Assembly (NCBI GenBank): GCA_043228905.1
Contig: JBHGNT010000001.1
Span: 7,564,001 to 7,628,000 of the forward strand
Source: Azolla caroliniana
Lineage: Eukaryota; Polypodiophyta
Direction: 5' to 3'
Length of the DNA stretch: 64,000 nt
Positions 45,220 to 58,583 of the stretch are shown here, in pieces. The notes below the pieces were generated by a model, which worked only from the letters and a program-made list of their open reading frames with translations, was not told where the DNA came from and did no database searches. A program made the position numbers and the translations under genes. The stretch's first letter is position 1. Each line of letters starts with the position of its first letter.

Positions 45220-46091
45220 TGAAGAGAGAGAGAGAGAGAGAGAGAGAGAAACGTGTTCCAAAGATCGTACAGATTGGGCTGTATGTATGTATGTATGTGT
45301 GTTTGTCTTTATCTCTCTAGAAATCACGAGGTTCCCAAAACTCCTGCTTTCTATATATATACACACACACCTACACCTACACACACACATACACACCACA
45401 CGAAGAGAGAGAGAAGCAAAGTGCAACCAAACAAAGGAAGCGCACAAATACATATCTAAAATATATCAATTTCCACAAAAAATAAAGAAATAAAGAATGC
45501 GTGTGTAAAATTTACATACATACATAATATGTTATGTATACATACTTGATTTGGGATGCGATATGTTGGTTGGTTGGTGCTTGCTTGCTTGCTTGCTTTG
45601 CGCTCATTTCTTTCTTCTTCTTCTTCTTAAAACAAAAGTTCCATAGATGATAGATAGTACGTAAAATTCGTGTTCGTCTAGGAAAACGAATGACGAATGA
45701 CGAATGTTATTTTAAACATTCTTGTGTTTTTTTTTATTTTTTCCCTTTTTTAAAATTTTTATTTAAGTTTTTATTTACCTCAAAATAAATAGTTAGAATC
45801 CAAAAGTATATGTGGTATTGATCATTCTTCGAGGGTGTTTACCATATTCGCATTCGCGAATGCAAAAATGCACGTATGGTTTCATACTATGAATGTTACA
45901 AAACAATAAAGACAAAAAACAAAATGAAAAAGAAGAAGAAGAAGAAAGAAGAAGAAGAAGAAGAGCAAGGATGTCAGGCTCTCTCCCTGTGTGTGTGTGT
46001 GTGTGTGGAGCAGGGGGTGTCTTAAGTCACCTTCTCTCTCTCTCTCTCTCTCTGCTGCCTGCCTGCCTGCCTGTGTGTGTGTGTGTGGGGT

Positions 46092-46149
<58 letters not shown>

Positions 46150-46739
46150 TTCCCTTCCCCCCCCCCACCTGCTGTCTCTCTCATATTCTCTTGTCTGTCT
46201 GTGTCTGTGGTGGCGGTATTGAGTGAACATGTTTCAAAAATGCCTCTTTTTTGAGCTAGGGGTGGGAAATTACGAGAGAGAGAGAGAGGGGGGGGGGTCG
46301 TGTCTGTCCATCCATCTCATACATCTCTCTCTCTCTCTAACACACACACACACACACACACGCTCATAAGCAGCCTCTCCTGTTGGACCCCCCAATTATA
46401 GTTATATTTCACCCATATATTATTATTCATGCAAACACAAACACAAACACAAACACAGCCCCCTCCCTCCCTCCCTCCTCCAAACAGGAAGGAAGGAGGA
46501 CCTCTAATTTCTCTCTGTTTTTCTTTTTCCCTGCCTCTTTTAATTCCTTCTTCTTTACTTATAAGTTATAACCCCCCTCACACACACACACACACACTCA
46601 CTCTCTCTCTCTCTCTCTCTCTCTCTTTATCCTGGCTTTTCTCTCTTTCATAATATATATATACATATATATAATATTTATCTAATCTAATCTATCTATC
46701 TATCAATCCATCCATCTATTTATCATCTCCACAACCCTC

Positions 46740-46774
<35 letters not shown>

Positions 46775-47300
46775 ATTCTTTCTTAGCTTGCTCTGTTCTA
46801 CTCCGCCCACCTAATTACATATCTCTACCACCACACACTCTACACACTCTCTACTCCTGCTCCTTTCATCAACGAACTGCTTTCTTTCTTTTGGCAGAAG
46901 GCAAAAAACCAAAGCAAAGAAGGATCAAAGCCAAGCCCAAACCAAGGAACAAAAACACACCCAATCCAATCCAATCCAATCCAATGGTTAGGCTGCATGC
47001 ATGCATCCATCCATCCATCCATCCATCCATCCTTACTACTACTACTACTCTTTCTCCTCTCCTTTCTTTTATTCCTTTTGATCGGAGCTTCAATGGCCCT
47101 TTCTTTCCCTCCCTCCCCCCCCCAAAAAAAATAAAATAAATAAATCCATGCAATAATCTCTCTCCCTTCCCTTTTCTTTCGCTTTTGTATTTAACTCTAA
47201 TCCATTACATTGGCTTTTTTTTTTGTAAGATCACTGTTTTTTTGTTTTGTTTTGTTTTTGTTTCTGATGATGCTGTCTTGTTTCATGAAACCCTGCAGGT
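45220..47300 (+). promoter_or_regulatory. Microsatellite-packed upstream/leader region of the RAV gene
   Basis: Within about 2 kb there are GA tracts (45224-45249, 46091-46147, 46272-46288), CT tracts (46029-46053, 46597-46626, 46746-46772), GT and CA tracts (45988-46008, 46072-46088, 46340-46361, 46579-46596), CCAT and AATCC short repeats (46967-47032) and an ATATAT patch (46650-46675). CT-rich leaders are common for plant regulatory genes. TTTTTTTTGTAAG at 47220-47231 and CCCTGCAG at 47291-47298 look like splice donor and acceptor, so the leader may contain an intron. No single transcription start can be assigned. Confidence 0.5.
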
Positions 47301-47304
47301 GGAT

Positions 47305-50300
47305 ATGGCACATGACACGATGATGATGATGATGATGATTCCTTCCTCCAGATCTCCACCTCCTCCCCCGCCTCCTCCTCCTAACATCACTACCTCCTCC
47401 ACTTGGAGCTTCACTCTGTTAACCGCCCCTCCTTCCTCTTCTTCTTCTTCTTCTTCTTCTTCATCCACACCATCGCTACTGGGCCAAGCTCTGCACAAGA
47501 ATGGCCAGTCGCAAGAAGTAAAGAAGCTCCTCCCCATGATCTCTCCTGCGAATAATGCAGCAGCAGCAGCAGCAGCAGCAGTATGCTCTGTCTATTCTTG
47601 CGAGGAGAATGAGGATGAGGATGAGGATGCCACTGCAACCGTCGATGATGCCCTCACCACCGCCCCTACAGCTGCTTTCGCCATCGCCACCGCCACCGCC
47701 ACCGCCACTGCTACTGCTGCTGCTGTCATGGCCGCCTCCTCTGACTGTGAAACCTTCTCTTCCAGTGAGTGCTTTCGATCTTCAGGATCTCTTGCTCTTT
47801 GATCTTGTTCCTTTCTTTTTCTTTTTTTTTCTTTTTTTTTTTTGTTCTATTCTCTGGCCTCATTGATCTTCATGAATTTGCTCTTTTGTCTTCGTTCGCT
47901 CCTTCCCATCTCCTTTTTTCGATCACGTCTGAACGGATCGGGTCGGGTCTGTTTTTTTTGTGTGTGTGTGTGTGTGCAGGCTCCAAGGTCTGTCAAGGAT
48001 CTAGTGAAGAAGACGAGAAGCTTTCTAGTAAAGACGATGATGGTGGTGGTGGTGGTGGTGATGATGATGATGAAGATCAGGAGGAGGATGTGGTGGATGC
48101 AGATGAATTGGACATCATGGATAACAGCAGCAGCAGGATTGAGCTAACAACCCTAGCCTCCAAAACCCACAGATTCTCCATCCTGCATGAACGATGTGGA
48201 GATGGAGGAGTAGTTCAGGCCAACAAGTCTCATCCTCTGCAGCTCATCACGCCCCAACTCGCAGAGCTTAACGAGCATCATCAGCCATTCAATCGAACCC
48301 CATTAATCCAAGCCAACATGGACAGCCCCAGCACCACCGGTATTTCACAGGAGCTCAAACTGACTACTGCCATCGCCTTCACCAGTTCCCATCAGAACAC
48401 TGCTATGAACCTTCTCCCTCATGCCTTATTCCATGGCCGAGCAGGAGGGGGAGGATCGGGCGTCGGCCGAGTAGTCAGTACCGTCTCATCATCATCCGAA
48501 GATATGTCTAGGGCTTCTGTGGCCCGAGCTGCTTCGAGCCTAATCCATGGTACCAATCAGCAGAGCCATGTCCTGCAACCTAATTCTTGCCACAACATGC
48601 TGGAGACGGTGATGAAGGTCTCCTCCCAGTTCAAAGGGGTTGTCCCTCAACCCAATGGCCGCTGGGGAGCTCAAATCTATGACAAAAACCAGAGGATCTG
48701 GCTAGGCACTTTCAACAAGGAAGAAGAAGCCGCCCGTGCGTACGATCGGGCGGCTCTGAAGTACCGAGGCAAAGACGCGGTCACGAATTTCAAGCCGGCG
48801 GATCATCACCCCGGCGGCAATGCCAAGGAGGGCCACGAGGATCTCATCAATGAAGAGGTGTTCTTGAAGAGCTATAGCAAGGAGAGGGTCGTGGACATGC
48901 TCCGCCGCCACACTTACGAGGAAGAGCTGGAGCAGAAGAGGAAAGAGAGCCACAGTGCATCGGGGGCCGCCGGCAGCTACAATGGTAGCTCGGATCGCGC
49001 GGGCCAGATGCTCGATCTGCGTAATGAATATAATCGCCAATCTGTAGATGCTGCTGGGATTAGGGTTCCCTCCGGTGATGATACCAAACGGAACCATTTC
49101 AATTATCATCATAATCATCAGCAGGGGCCATCCAGTAGCCTTAATCGGGTGAAATCGGATCCACACAGGGAGCATCTGTTCGACAAGAGCCTCACCCCGA
49201 GCGATGTCGGGAAGCTGAACCGGCTGGTCATCCCGAAGCAACACGCGGAGCGCTGCTTCCCGCTCAACAGCAGCACCAATGCCAAAGGTCTCATGCTGAG
49301 CTTGGAGGACTCTTCGGGCAAGATGTGGCGCTTCCGCTACTCGTACTGGGGCAGCAGCCAGAGCTACGTGTTCACCAAGGGGTGGAGCGGGTTCGTGAAG
49401 GAGAAGAAGCTCGAGGCGGGGGACGTGGTCTCGTTCGAGCGAGGCACGGGCCCGAGCCCGAGTGTCGGGAGCCTGTATATCAATTGCCGGAGGCGGCCTG
49501 TCACCATCACGGCCACTTCTTGTGGTGGTGGTGGTGGTGGTGGTCTGTTCGCGGCCCCTCCAAGCGATCATGCCATGGGGATGATGCATCGTCATCATCA
49601 TGTACAGCTCATTCATCATCCTGCATCATCTAGGATGCACCTGCCTGTGCCTTTAGCACATCATAATATGCATCATCTTCATGCCCATGCCCAACCGGGT
49701 ATGGTTCCAATGAATGGTGGTTTGGTCTCCAACTCTGCTAGTCATGCTAGGAGTGCTTGCCAATCATCACATTCCGATGCGAGCAACCTGGACTTCAATC
49801 TAGGCTTGCAACAAGCACTCCCGAAGAATCGATTGAGGCCATCGTCATCATCATCCCTCGGGCCGGAGCAATACGGTGGTGAAGTGGTTAGCAGGGATCA
49901 TCAAGCAATGGCACATCACCCTAGCTATGTTACTGTTCATGCACCTCATGACTTATACCTCCTCAAGAGGGAGGACATGATTGCTAATTCTAGCATGACC
50001 ATGCATCAGAAGAAGGCTATGGCTAGAGATGGCGGTGATAGTACGAGTGGACTTATCAGCCCCGAAGCTCTCGCTCTCGGGCAAGGGCAGTTCTTCCGGC
50101 AACCCTTTGGTGGTATCGAAGGTCCCGGCATGATGCGGAATCAGCATGAAGAGCATGGTGAACATACGGCCCGATTGTCGGGGTCGGGCCGAACTTCGAG
50201 CATATCTTGCGAAGAGCTAGGGTCGTCCCTAAGGCCAGGCAAGGATCACTTCACCTCGGACACTAATTCTCGTCATGGCCTCAGAGCCGGTGGGACCTTA

Positions 50301-50675
50301 GTAAGTCACCTGGAAGGGAAATTGGAGTTGTCTAACAACAATGGCATAGACCTCATATCTTCGAACTCGACATCGACGACTTCGAGAGTGGGGTTGAGGC
50401 TCTTTGGTGTTGATGTCAAGACCCATGGCAATATTGCTAGGCCTAATGAAGAAGAAGAAGAAGAAGAAGATTATGATGGGGAAGAAGAAGTAGTAGAAGA
50501 AGAAGCCGGCCGAGACTACTCACCACATTGCCGTGAGAAACAATCGCTCTCGAATGATAACAAGAGGGCATTCGATGATGCGAATTCCCAAACATCTAGT
50601 GAAAGTTGCTCTAAGAAATGTAAGTCATCTTTGTGTAACAGTAACTATAATGGGGCCAACGATTCTATGAGGTAA
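47305..50675 (+). CDS. RAV-type AP2/B3 transcription factor, two coding exons
   Basis: This is a nuclear DNA-binding protein combining an AP2 and a B3 domain, the defining pair of the plant RAV family. Coding exons are 47305-47764 and 47980-50675, joined across a GT-AG intron (47765-47979) that keeps frame (A|GC gives Ser). The predicted length is about 1051 aa. AP2 spans residues 368-424 ([37 protein letters not shown]). B3 spans 551-660 ([50 protein letters not shown]). RLFGV at 960-964 is the known RAV repression motif. The rest is low complexity: poly-Pro, Ser, Ala and acidic runs before AP2, a His-rich stretch after B3, and a Glu-rich C-terminus. Family members in flowering plants are usually 300-400 aa and often intronless, so this is very large. 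I chose the ATG at 47305 because upstream codons lie in T-rich, intron-like sequence. Target genes are unknown. Confidence 0.93.
47765..47979 (+). other. Intron of the RAV gene
   Basis: The donor is TTCCA|GTGAGT. The acceptor is a TG-rich pyrimidine stretch ending GTGTGCAG|GC. Length is 215 bp. The T-rich interior gives an open frame by chance, but its product is poly-Phe and low complexity. Splicing joins two coding stretches of the same acidic, Ser-rich character in frame. Confidence 0.85.
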
Positions 50676-53600
50676 TTATTATTAGATTTGGTTCCAACAA
50701 GTTCCCCCTTGTAAAAAAAAGAAAAGAACAGAAAAAAGAAGAAGAAGAAATGATCCATCTTCCAGATTCTTTCACATGAGTTGAGAAGATTTTAAGGCTT
50801 TTGTGATCAAAACCCTTGTACCATAACATATGATCACCCAAAACATTTTTTCTTTAATACAAAAATGGTAATGGAATTACATTTGTTTATGGAGGCTCTG
50901 CACTAAATTAAAGCTCAAAATCAATAATGCTCATCTATATCAGTGTGAGCACATAACATTCTACTACTATATAACACAACTTAACTTGCTACCCCTCAAA
51001 CCAATCTTCGTTGTTGCTTGGCCTAAGAGAATGAATAGTATGTAAATGGTAGGAATGTTATGTCCACCTCCTACACACCCACCAAGAGAACTTGTAAATT
51101 GGTGTACATAGCCATAATTATCCACTCATTTTCTTCCGTATGTGCACTAATGTAACTCGACAAACAAATTCCCCTTTTGAAGTGGCACCTTGATGTTTTG
51201 CCGAAAGAGAGGTGAGCATTGACGGACATACACGTTTGGTTCATTTCGTTAATCTTGTGAGAGAAGAAAAAGCTTGGTGTTAATGTTTATTTATGTTGTT
51301 GGTCACATGGGGAACTCTCGCCTTCGGGAATCTCATTGGAGTGGCTCAAAATTGATTGACTTTTCAAGTAAGATAAGCAAGATTTTCTAGAGGCTCATGA
51401 TAAATGAGGCCTTGAAGTTGGTCCCAATAATTAATCTATGCTTGGACTCTAATGGATTATTGTAGAAAAGCTCTTGGCAAAGCTCCCCATTGATGCTATC
51501 TCCTAAGACACGTGTTGACCATGTTGTTGCACATCTATGACAGTTTATAGGATGAGTCTCGATGTACCTTGTTGTAGACTTTGCTAAGTGTATTTTCGAG
51601 GGAGAATATTTTGTTTGAGTGGAATAAGTGGTTTGTTACAAAGTTGTGGTTTCAAGATCCAATTGGGGTATCTTTGATTAATAAAACCCAATTGACTAGG
51701 GGGAACCCATCCATGCATATGAATGTTATCTATTCTTCACTACTACCACCACCGGTTATGGTATCAACCAAATAAACATTGAACATTTTCAAAGGCTTAT
51801 CGTTAGATCCTCTTTTGCAAACTAGGTCGATCATGCCTAAAATATAAAAGGGTCTGAATGTCTTGTTCTGTAATTCTAGATTGTTGTAGAAAGACTTGAA
51901 CACTTTTTAGAGTTGGCGACGATGTAACACTAACTTGAATAACAAGACGTGAATTTGTTGCATATTGTTTCCGAAACAAGTGAAAAAGATATAGAAGGTT
52001 CTATTGCATAATAAATCAATCTCCATCATTAAGGGAGAGTGTGGAACTTGCATGAAATCATCAAACTGTTTTAGATCTTGCTTCCCTATTGGATGTTCAT
52101 TATGTGATAATCCACATTATTTCTCTTTTTTTGAAAAAGTTGATATTTATGCATAGGGAATCCATGCCACTGCACCTAAGGTCACACAGATTTCTCCAGT
52201 GGGATATTCACACAATCTTCATCAAGTCTTTTTGCCTATGCATCAAACATCAAGCCTCCTTGGGTTCTAGGACAACAAGGGTGGGTGAGATGAGGGCGAA
52301 TGATGCTATTCTTTAGTTGGGGATGTAAGTTGAATGCCATCACTTCACATGATTGTTTCCTCTTATGTCAACTTGGGACCTATTGCATTGTCATGACTTG
52401 TAAGGAGAAACAATATTTTGAAACTTCACCTTTAGAACCATTTCATTCGAAACAAGCAGAGGGGATATTTTTGTACATTATTGGTTGTAAAAAGTTGTAC
52501 GCTTTTTTGTGTCTCAATGGTAGCGTCCAAGGGATGCTCCGAGTATTGCTCAAGGAGAGTCTATGGATGGGACTTGGTGATAACGACTTGATTCAAAAAT
52601 ATTTTAAGTATAAGCTCCTTTCTACTCTCTTTCCAATGTGGTAGTTGGGCATTTAATGTATTTTAAGCCTCTCATCTTCCAAAGAGCGAGACAAAAGCAA
52701 CTTGCATATTGTTTTAAGTGTTTATCATAATGATATCAACTCCGATGAATCAAATGTAGTTTGTAGCTTATGACCCATGTGGTACAAGTATAGTACATAT
52801 GGAACGCCAATAATCCACTTGATTCCAAATGTTACGATGGTTTTTAGGTAATGTATTTGTAACAACACTATTTCATATTCATATTCTAATTTGGCTCATA
52901 AATCATGTTTAAAGATGTTCTGAATGCAAAGTGCAGATTATCACATTAAACTTTGAGTCAAAAATAGCATAGAATATTGTGTGTATGTATGAAGTAAACA
53001 TGTTCCACAATGATCAAACGGATAATCCATATGCCAATGGATAGAAACTTATTGCTCAAGTTATATCATGGTAATTGTAAATGTTATTGTAGTGGAAGAA
53101 AGTGAAAGGATCTAGTATTTCAACCAATCCATAGATTTCAAAGGTCCTTTATACTTTATAGCCTTCATTAGAGTCTTTGACTAATGGGACCCCAAAGTTT
53201 GGACATTAATAGTGAAATCACAAGTTTCAAGCATGATATCCATTGAAGTATCAATGCATCATGTCCATTGTCTAGAGAAACCTTAATCAGATCAACAATG
53301 TCAAGCAATGGGGCAAATACAAATAAGCAAGGAATTTGATATGTGGGTTTCCAACCTGTAATTTTCCACGTGCATTTCTATCAAAGTTGCAAAATAAACA
53401 CAGCCATAATGTAGCCCAGTATGTGCAATAGGAAAAAAGAAACGTAGTTTGTGCATGTTTTATGGCTTTAGGGGTAAGTGAGTAGAAATGTACGATGGTT
53501 TTCTTTTTTCTAAAAGCAGTTAGAGTAGGGAGTGTTGATGTGAACCTTGACAAGATGGGATATAAACTTTACATACTATAGCAAATTATATACACGTTTT

Positions 53601-54493
53601 GGACATAGTCTACCCCAAATTATTGTTCAATTTGTGGACCCTAATTAGTAATGATCTTTTTACCGTACATAGTGAAAGGTAATATCAACAACAAAGGTTA
53701 ATAATTGAAAAATATCACCAAGTGAAGAAGAATTATCGATATCCTTGTGACAACATACCCATATTGATGCTTCATTTTGGAAACCAAGACGAATGTACAC
53801 ACTAGCAATCACATGTCACTTGCAAGGAATGATAAAATGTGTAGGACATGCCAAAGGCAAGCATGGAAGATCGGCGTCTAATCAAGTTGATCTATAAAAT
53901 GATGTCATTGTCAACCTTGTTTTCCAATGAAAACACACATGGAATTATCACTTTTACAATGGGCATAATGAGCGCCCACATGGCTACGTAAAAAAGTTTC
54001 GGTCATTAGTAATGAGTAAGACCTTGCGATTGTAACTTGTAAGGGCTCCGGGTCAATCTAGGATGTCATCAAACAACAAAAGCTCTAATGAAATTTTCGC
54101 TTTCCCAAAGGAATTGTGGAAGCCACATGGGTAAGTAAAAAAATTAAGTTTGAAGGGTAAGACCCCAATAATCATGACAAGGAAGGGACAATATGCAAGG
54201 ACGTCATCAACCAAGAAAATCATCAAAGGAGATATCACTTTCATAGTGGCACTAAGCAAGCCATGTGGAAAAGTAAAATCCTCAAATGTGAATGAGTAAG
54301 TGTAACATGTAAGGGCCTTGAGTTCAAAGAGTCAAGAAGTGTGGCCTATGCCCTATATCGTTTGACATTCGATGAATGGGTTTTGGGTTATCCTTAGCAA
54401 GACGTGGAGCAAACTTACAGGTTCGTAACAAGTTGCACAAGGAAAATGTGAGAAGAAGCAGAAGAAGAAGGGAACATTTTTGGCAGCCCATGC

Positions 54494-54530
<37 letters not shown>

Positions 54531-55047
54531 AATATTGACTATATCAAATGGTAGTTAATAAAAGAAATAAATTTGAGTCATGAATGACGCATTTGCATAG
54601 TTATCTATCCACACAACATAATTTATGACTGGCATCAATAGCAACAACTATAACAACACTTTAGCCGTGTGTTTGTTTGTTTGTGTGTGTGTATGGATGA
54701 CCACACATCCTACACCAAGTGAACTACCCTCCCCCCCCCCCCCAACTTGCACGATAATACCAATTTAAAACATACCCTTTTTTAACTTCTCTCTCATACG
54801 TAGTATTGTCATTTCAAGGGATTTAAGTATAATATATACATATTCATTCATTCACTTTCACAATCCACGTCTTCTAGGATGATGTTGCAACTTGCCTAAT
54901 GACCCATCCAAACTTCAATAGAATATAAACAACAAGTCAATGAGTTCAACTCCCATAAAACCACATGTTGTTAGGAATAGAGATTTTTGTTTGTTTCATT
55001 ATTATTATTATATAATTTCTTAACAACATGTAATATTATGATCTATT

Positions 55048-55099
<52 letters not shown>

Positions 55100-56891
55100 A
55101 CAAAGTTCTAGCAACAATAAGGGAGCCATTTATGCTTCCTTTTTGTCAGGCCTCCTTTCAAGTGGATGTCTACTTTGCCAGAGTTTTTCAAGAATGTAAA
55201 GCATTGTCTAAGCTCAAAACTCAAAGAAATTGGTCAAACCTACTAGATGCAAACAAATGGCTTGAATGGCTCCATATTGGCCTTGTTTTAGATGAGATAA
55301 CCCTATTCAGCATGAATAATGTGTTTAGGTCACAATTTCACTAAATTTGAATGGATATATTTACTTGGTAGCTTAGAAAGTTGGTTTTTAGTATCTAAAG
55401 AAAGAAAAAGAAAACAAAGCATAAAAGTTATAGCATCTATACAACATATGATTTTTCTAGGAACCTTAAAATAAAGGTGACCAACAAAAGCTTCCAAGTG
55501 AGATGATGGAAAGAACAGGGTGTCCACATGAAAGGCAATCTAAGATGTTTGACATGTCCAACATTGACTTCCTTGAAAAAAGAGTGAGCCTTAAATTTCT
55601 TTTCACCTTTTTGCCCACTATCTGCATGTGATGGTGAAGCAACTTGGATGAGTTGCGTTTCTATTTGGCAAAATTCATTCGAGATAGATATCTTAATCTC
55701 TTCCAAGTAACAACATTGGCAACTTGCACATGTTATGATCCTATCTATATGTCTTGGCCTTTCTAGTTTTGATTTGCCAAACAAATCTCTCAATAGAAGA
55801 ACTTGTGTTGCTACCTTTCCGCTTCTATTATTTCGTCTTAAGTTGTTCAGTTGTCTTCCTAATTCTGAAAGACTTTCATGGACATTAAAGAACTTGATCA
55901 AATTTCTCCCCTTTGTGATATAAATGGAAGTTTTCTATATTTAACCCTTTTCATTCTTTTGATTATATATGGAAAACTATGATCTATAACTTGGTAAGGT
56001 TTGGCTTGTTTTCTTCTTCATCTTGTTGAAACATTCCTTCTAACACATTTGCGTTCACATTTTGAAAGCATTTCCAAAATATTACAAAACTATTGATGAA
56101 AGATGGGACACTTTCGTAGAATGGCTTTACAACCAAATCTTTAGGGTACATTTAAGGAAAGGTGGATGGATATCTTTTAGCGATAAATACTACAAAAAAA
56201 GTAATTTAATGTTCACGAAGACATTCGAAGTGGGTTAGGTTGAAAAATCTAAAGTTACAATAAGATTACACACTCGTTCAACTCCCAATTCACACCATTC
56301 CTGAGACCTGTGTGTCAAATTTTTCGATATCTAGCATGATACCCTCAGAAGCCCCAACCACCAACTCTTTTGTTTTTGGATTAATGCGATGCGACCATGT
56401 CAATACCGTAAGTTTCCTTTCACCATGCATTAAACTTGACCTTAGCCCCAATGTCATAAGGAGGCCCATACTTAGCACATCAACTAGCCCACAACTCCAA
56501 CTCATCAAATATGGTCCCTTATCTCAAATGCTCACATGTAGTCCCCATTTTGATTTTCGGCAAGTGGCCAAATGTATGGAGTGTCTCTCATTATGTGAAA
56601 AAGTTCAAAAAAACCACCTTAAGCCATGAATTTGTGAATGTGTAGATGTGATTTTCCCATTTCTCTTCTTTCCAAGAAGCCCTCTTCTTAATAAACAAGC
56701 ACCCTTTTCAGTGCCCATTATTTGGATATCATAGTTTATAGGGAAAAGTACCAAGATACCCCTGGAAGTTCATCTATTTACCAGAATGCCCCTGAAAGTT
56801 CCAAATTTACCAAATTACCCCTATGTCCAAAAAATTACACTTTATAAAGTAATTATATCATGCCTTGTGCATATTCATTTAGATCCTCACC
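50676..56891. other. Intergenic; no gene recognised
   Basis: Only short open frames without motifs. CT microsatellites occur at 54498-54529 and 55052-55098, a GT run at 54665-54692 and a C-run at 54729-54743. The 3' untranslated part of the RAV gene should lie in the first few hundred bases, but I see no unambiguous polyadenylation signal. Confidence 0.65.
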
Positions 56892-58583
56892 TCATTTGAA
56901 TTCATGAATGAGATTAACAACAACATCTTGATTCTTGCCTGCTCCATTTTGTATCCTCATGGCTTCAATGTTGTTTGCATGACCATGCATTCGAGCAGCT
57001 ACATAAATATTCCACATACAAATATAAACTGAGATGCATTTTTTGTCGAGCCGTATTGCATGTTCAAAGGCCATCCTTCCAAGCTTAACATTTCCCCATT
57101 TTCTACAAGCACCCAACAATGTTGTCCACACTTCTATATAATCTGATATCGGCATCCTGTTGATCAAGGTTAATGCCTCGTCAAAGTGGCCGGCTCTACC
57201 AAAAAGATCAATCATACAAGTGTGATGCTCCAAAGTTGGCACAAAGCCATACTCATTGCTCATAATGTCAAAGTAATATGGGCCCTTATCCAATAGACCT
57301 CCATGACTACATGCATTAAGAACAACCGTAAATGTCACCAAACTTGGCTTTACTTCTTCTCTAATCATGCTATCGAATAATGTAACAACAATGTCTGCAT
57401 TCCCTAATTGGGCATAACCTGAAATTAATGAAGTCCATGCAACCACATCACGTACATTAAGTTTCTCAAAAACCTCTTTTGCTTTTGGAAGTAGACCACA
57501 TTTTGCATACATATCCACCAATGCATTGCCTAGCCTACCTATTTCTGAAAGACCTTCTCTTATAATCTCTTTGTGTACTTCAATGCCCTTTCCAGCTGCT
57601 CCCATGATACTACATGCTTTCGCGACGGAAAGAAAAGTTACCGAGTTAGGGTGAATTCCCTCATACCGCATACATTCAAAGCATTTGAGTGCTTCTTCTC
57701 CAAGTTCATTTTGGACATATCCTGCAATTAATGCATTCGATGATACCACATTCCGGAAAGCAAGTCGATCGAATATTTCCTGTGCTTTCATGATGGCATC
57801 ACATTTGGAATACATATTGATCAAAGCAGCACCAACCAAAACATTCGTTTCCATTAAGGGCACCGCTCGCATAATCTCAGCATAAATTGCCGTTCCTTTT
57901 TCTGTTGCTTTTATGCTACCACATGCTTTCAGGATAGAAACAAAAGTAAATGCATTTGGAGTGTATCCTTCTCCCTTCATCCTATCAAAATAGGTTAGAG
58001 CTTCCTCATCATGTCTATGTTGGGCATATCCTGATATGAGTGCATTCCAGCTTACTGTATCTCGAATCGGAAGCTCATTAAACACTCGATGTGCTTTAGT
58101 TAATGCACCACATCTGGCATACATGTCAACCAATGCATTTCCAAGACAAACGTCATTTGCAAATAACCCCTGTTTAAGAATCTTAGCATGCATTTCCTCG
58201 CCTTTAATATCGACCGATCCCATGCTTCCACATGCTTTTAAGATGCTGAGAAAAGTAACCGAATTAGGAGAGAGACCTTCATTTTGCATCCGACTGAAAT
58301 GTCGAAGCGCTTCTTCTCCTTTCTCATGTTGAGCATATCCTGCGATCAAAGCATTCCAAGAGACAGTATCTCGGGTTCGCAACTCATCAAACACTTGTTG
58401 CGCCTTTGGAAGGTAGCCACATCTTGCATACACATTCACTAAAGCACTACCGATGCAAATGTCTTTGTGAAGTAAACCATGCCTTATTATTATATCAGAA
58501 TGGATCTTATTTCCTTTATTCAGATCTTTTTGTTGAGCACAAACCTTTAGTAGGGCCACGATCGGTGCAGTCTCTCGCTTCAT
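56892..58583 (-). CDS. PLS-class PPR protein, E subgroup (563 aa)
   Basis: This is a pentatricopeptide-repeat protein and probably binds a specific organelle RNA for editing or processing. The single frame holds four full P-L-S cycles, seen as TVSWNALIAGYAQ, TVSWNALISGYAQ, VVSSNALIAGYVQ and VVAWTSLISGYAQ. Each is preceded by an L/S motif such as LVDMYARCGALTKAHRVF and followed by a P motif (NSVTFLSILKACG). About residues 440-540 form E1/E2-like motifs (HHTCMIDLFGRAGHFDEAL, WTTLLGACRKWGNVKLGR, VYICMWNIYVAA). No E+ or DYW domain follows, so a deaminase would have to come from a partner protein. A TGA directly precedes the ATG in frame, fixing the start. No obvious transit peptide is visible at the N-terminus. 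The gene is intronless, as usual for the family. Confidence 0.92.
   Translation of the reverse strand: MKRETAPIVALLKVCAQQKDLNKGNKIHSDIIIRHGLLHKDICIGSALVNVYARCGYLPKAQQVFDELRTRDTVSWNALIAGYAQHEKGEEALRHFSRMQNEGLSPNSVTFLSILKACGSMGSVDIKGEEMHAKILKQGLFANDVCLGNALVDMYARCGALTKAHRVFNELPIRDTVSWNALISGYAQHRHDEEALTYFDRMKGEGYTPNAFTFVSILKACGSIKATEKGTAIYAEIMRAVPLMETNVLVGAALINMYSKCDAIMKAQEIFDRLAFRNVVSSNALIAGYVQNELGEEALKCFECMRYEGIHPNSVTFLSVAKACSIMGAAGKGIEVHKEIIREGLSEIGRLGNALVDMYAKCGLLPKAKEVFEKLNVRDVVAWTSLISGYAQLGNADIVVTLFDSMIREEVKPSLVTFTVVLNACSHGGLLDKGPYYFDIMSNEYGFVPTLEHHTCMIDLFGRAGHFDEALTLINRMPISDYIEVWTTLLGACRKWGNVKLGRMAFEHAIRLDKKCISVYICMWNIYVAARMHGHANNIEAMRIQNGAGKNQDVVVNLIHEFK

Noticed and set aside
45146-45493. 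Open frames of Glu/Arg or Ser/Leu repeats near the RAV leader
   Set aside because: They are translations of GA/CT microsatellites.
47185-47304. An earlier in-frame ATG for the RAV protein
   Set aside because: The 40 codons before 47305 read poly-Phe and hydrophobic residues from a T-rich tract that ends in a splice-acceptor-like CCCTGCAG. It looks like leader or intron.
48702-49619. A 305-codon open frame on the minus strand
   Set aside because: It lies antisense to the AP2/B3 coding sequence. Its composition (poly-Thr, Arg/Ala-rich) follows from the GC-rich sense codons and it has no domain.
55132-55344. Possible small gene next to a CT microsatellite
   Set aside because: 70 codons, no similarity to a known family that I can recognise, and no splice or start context.
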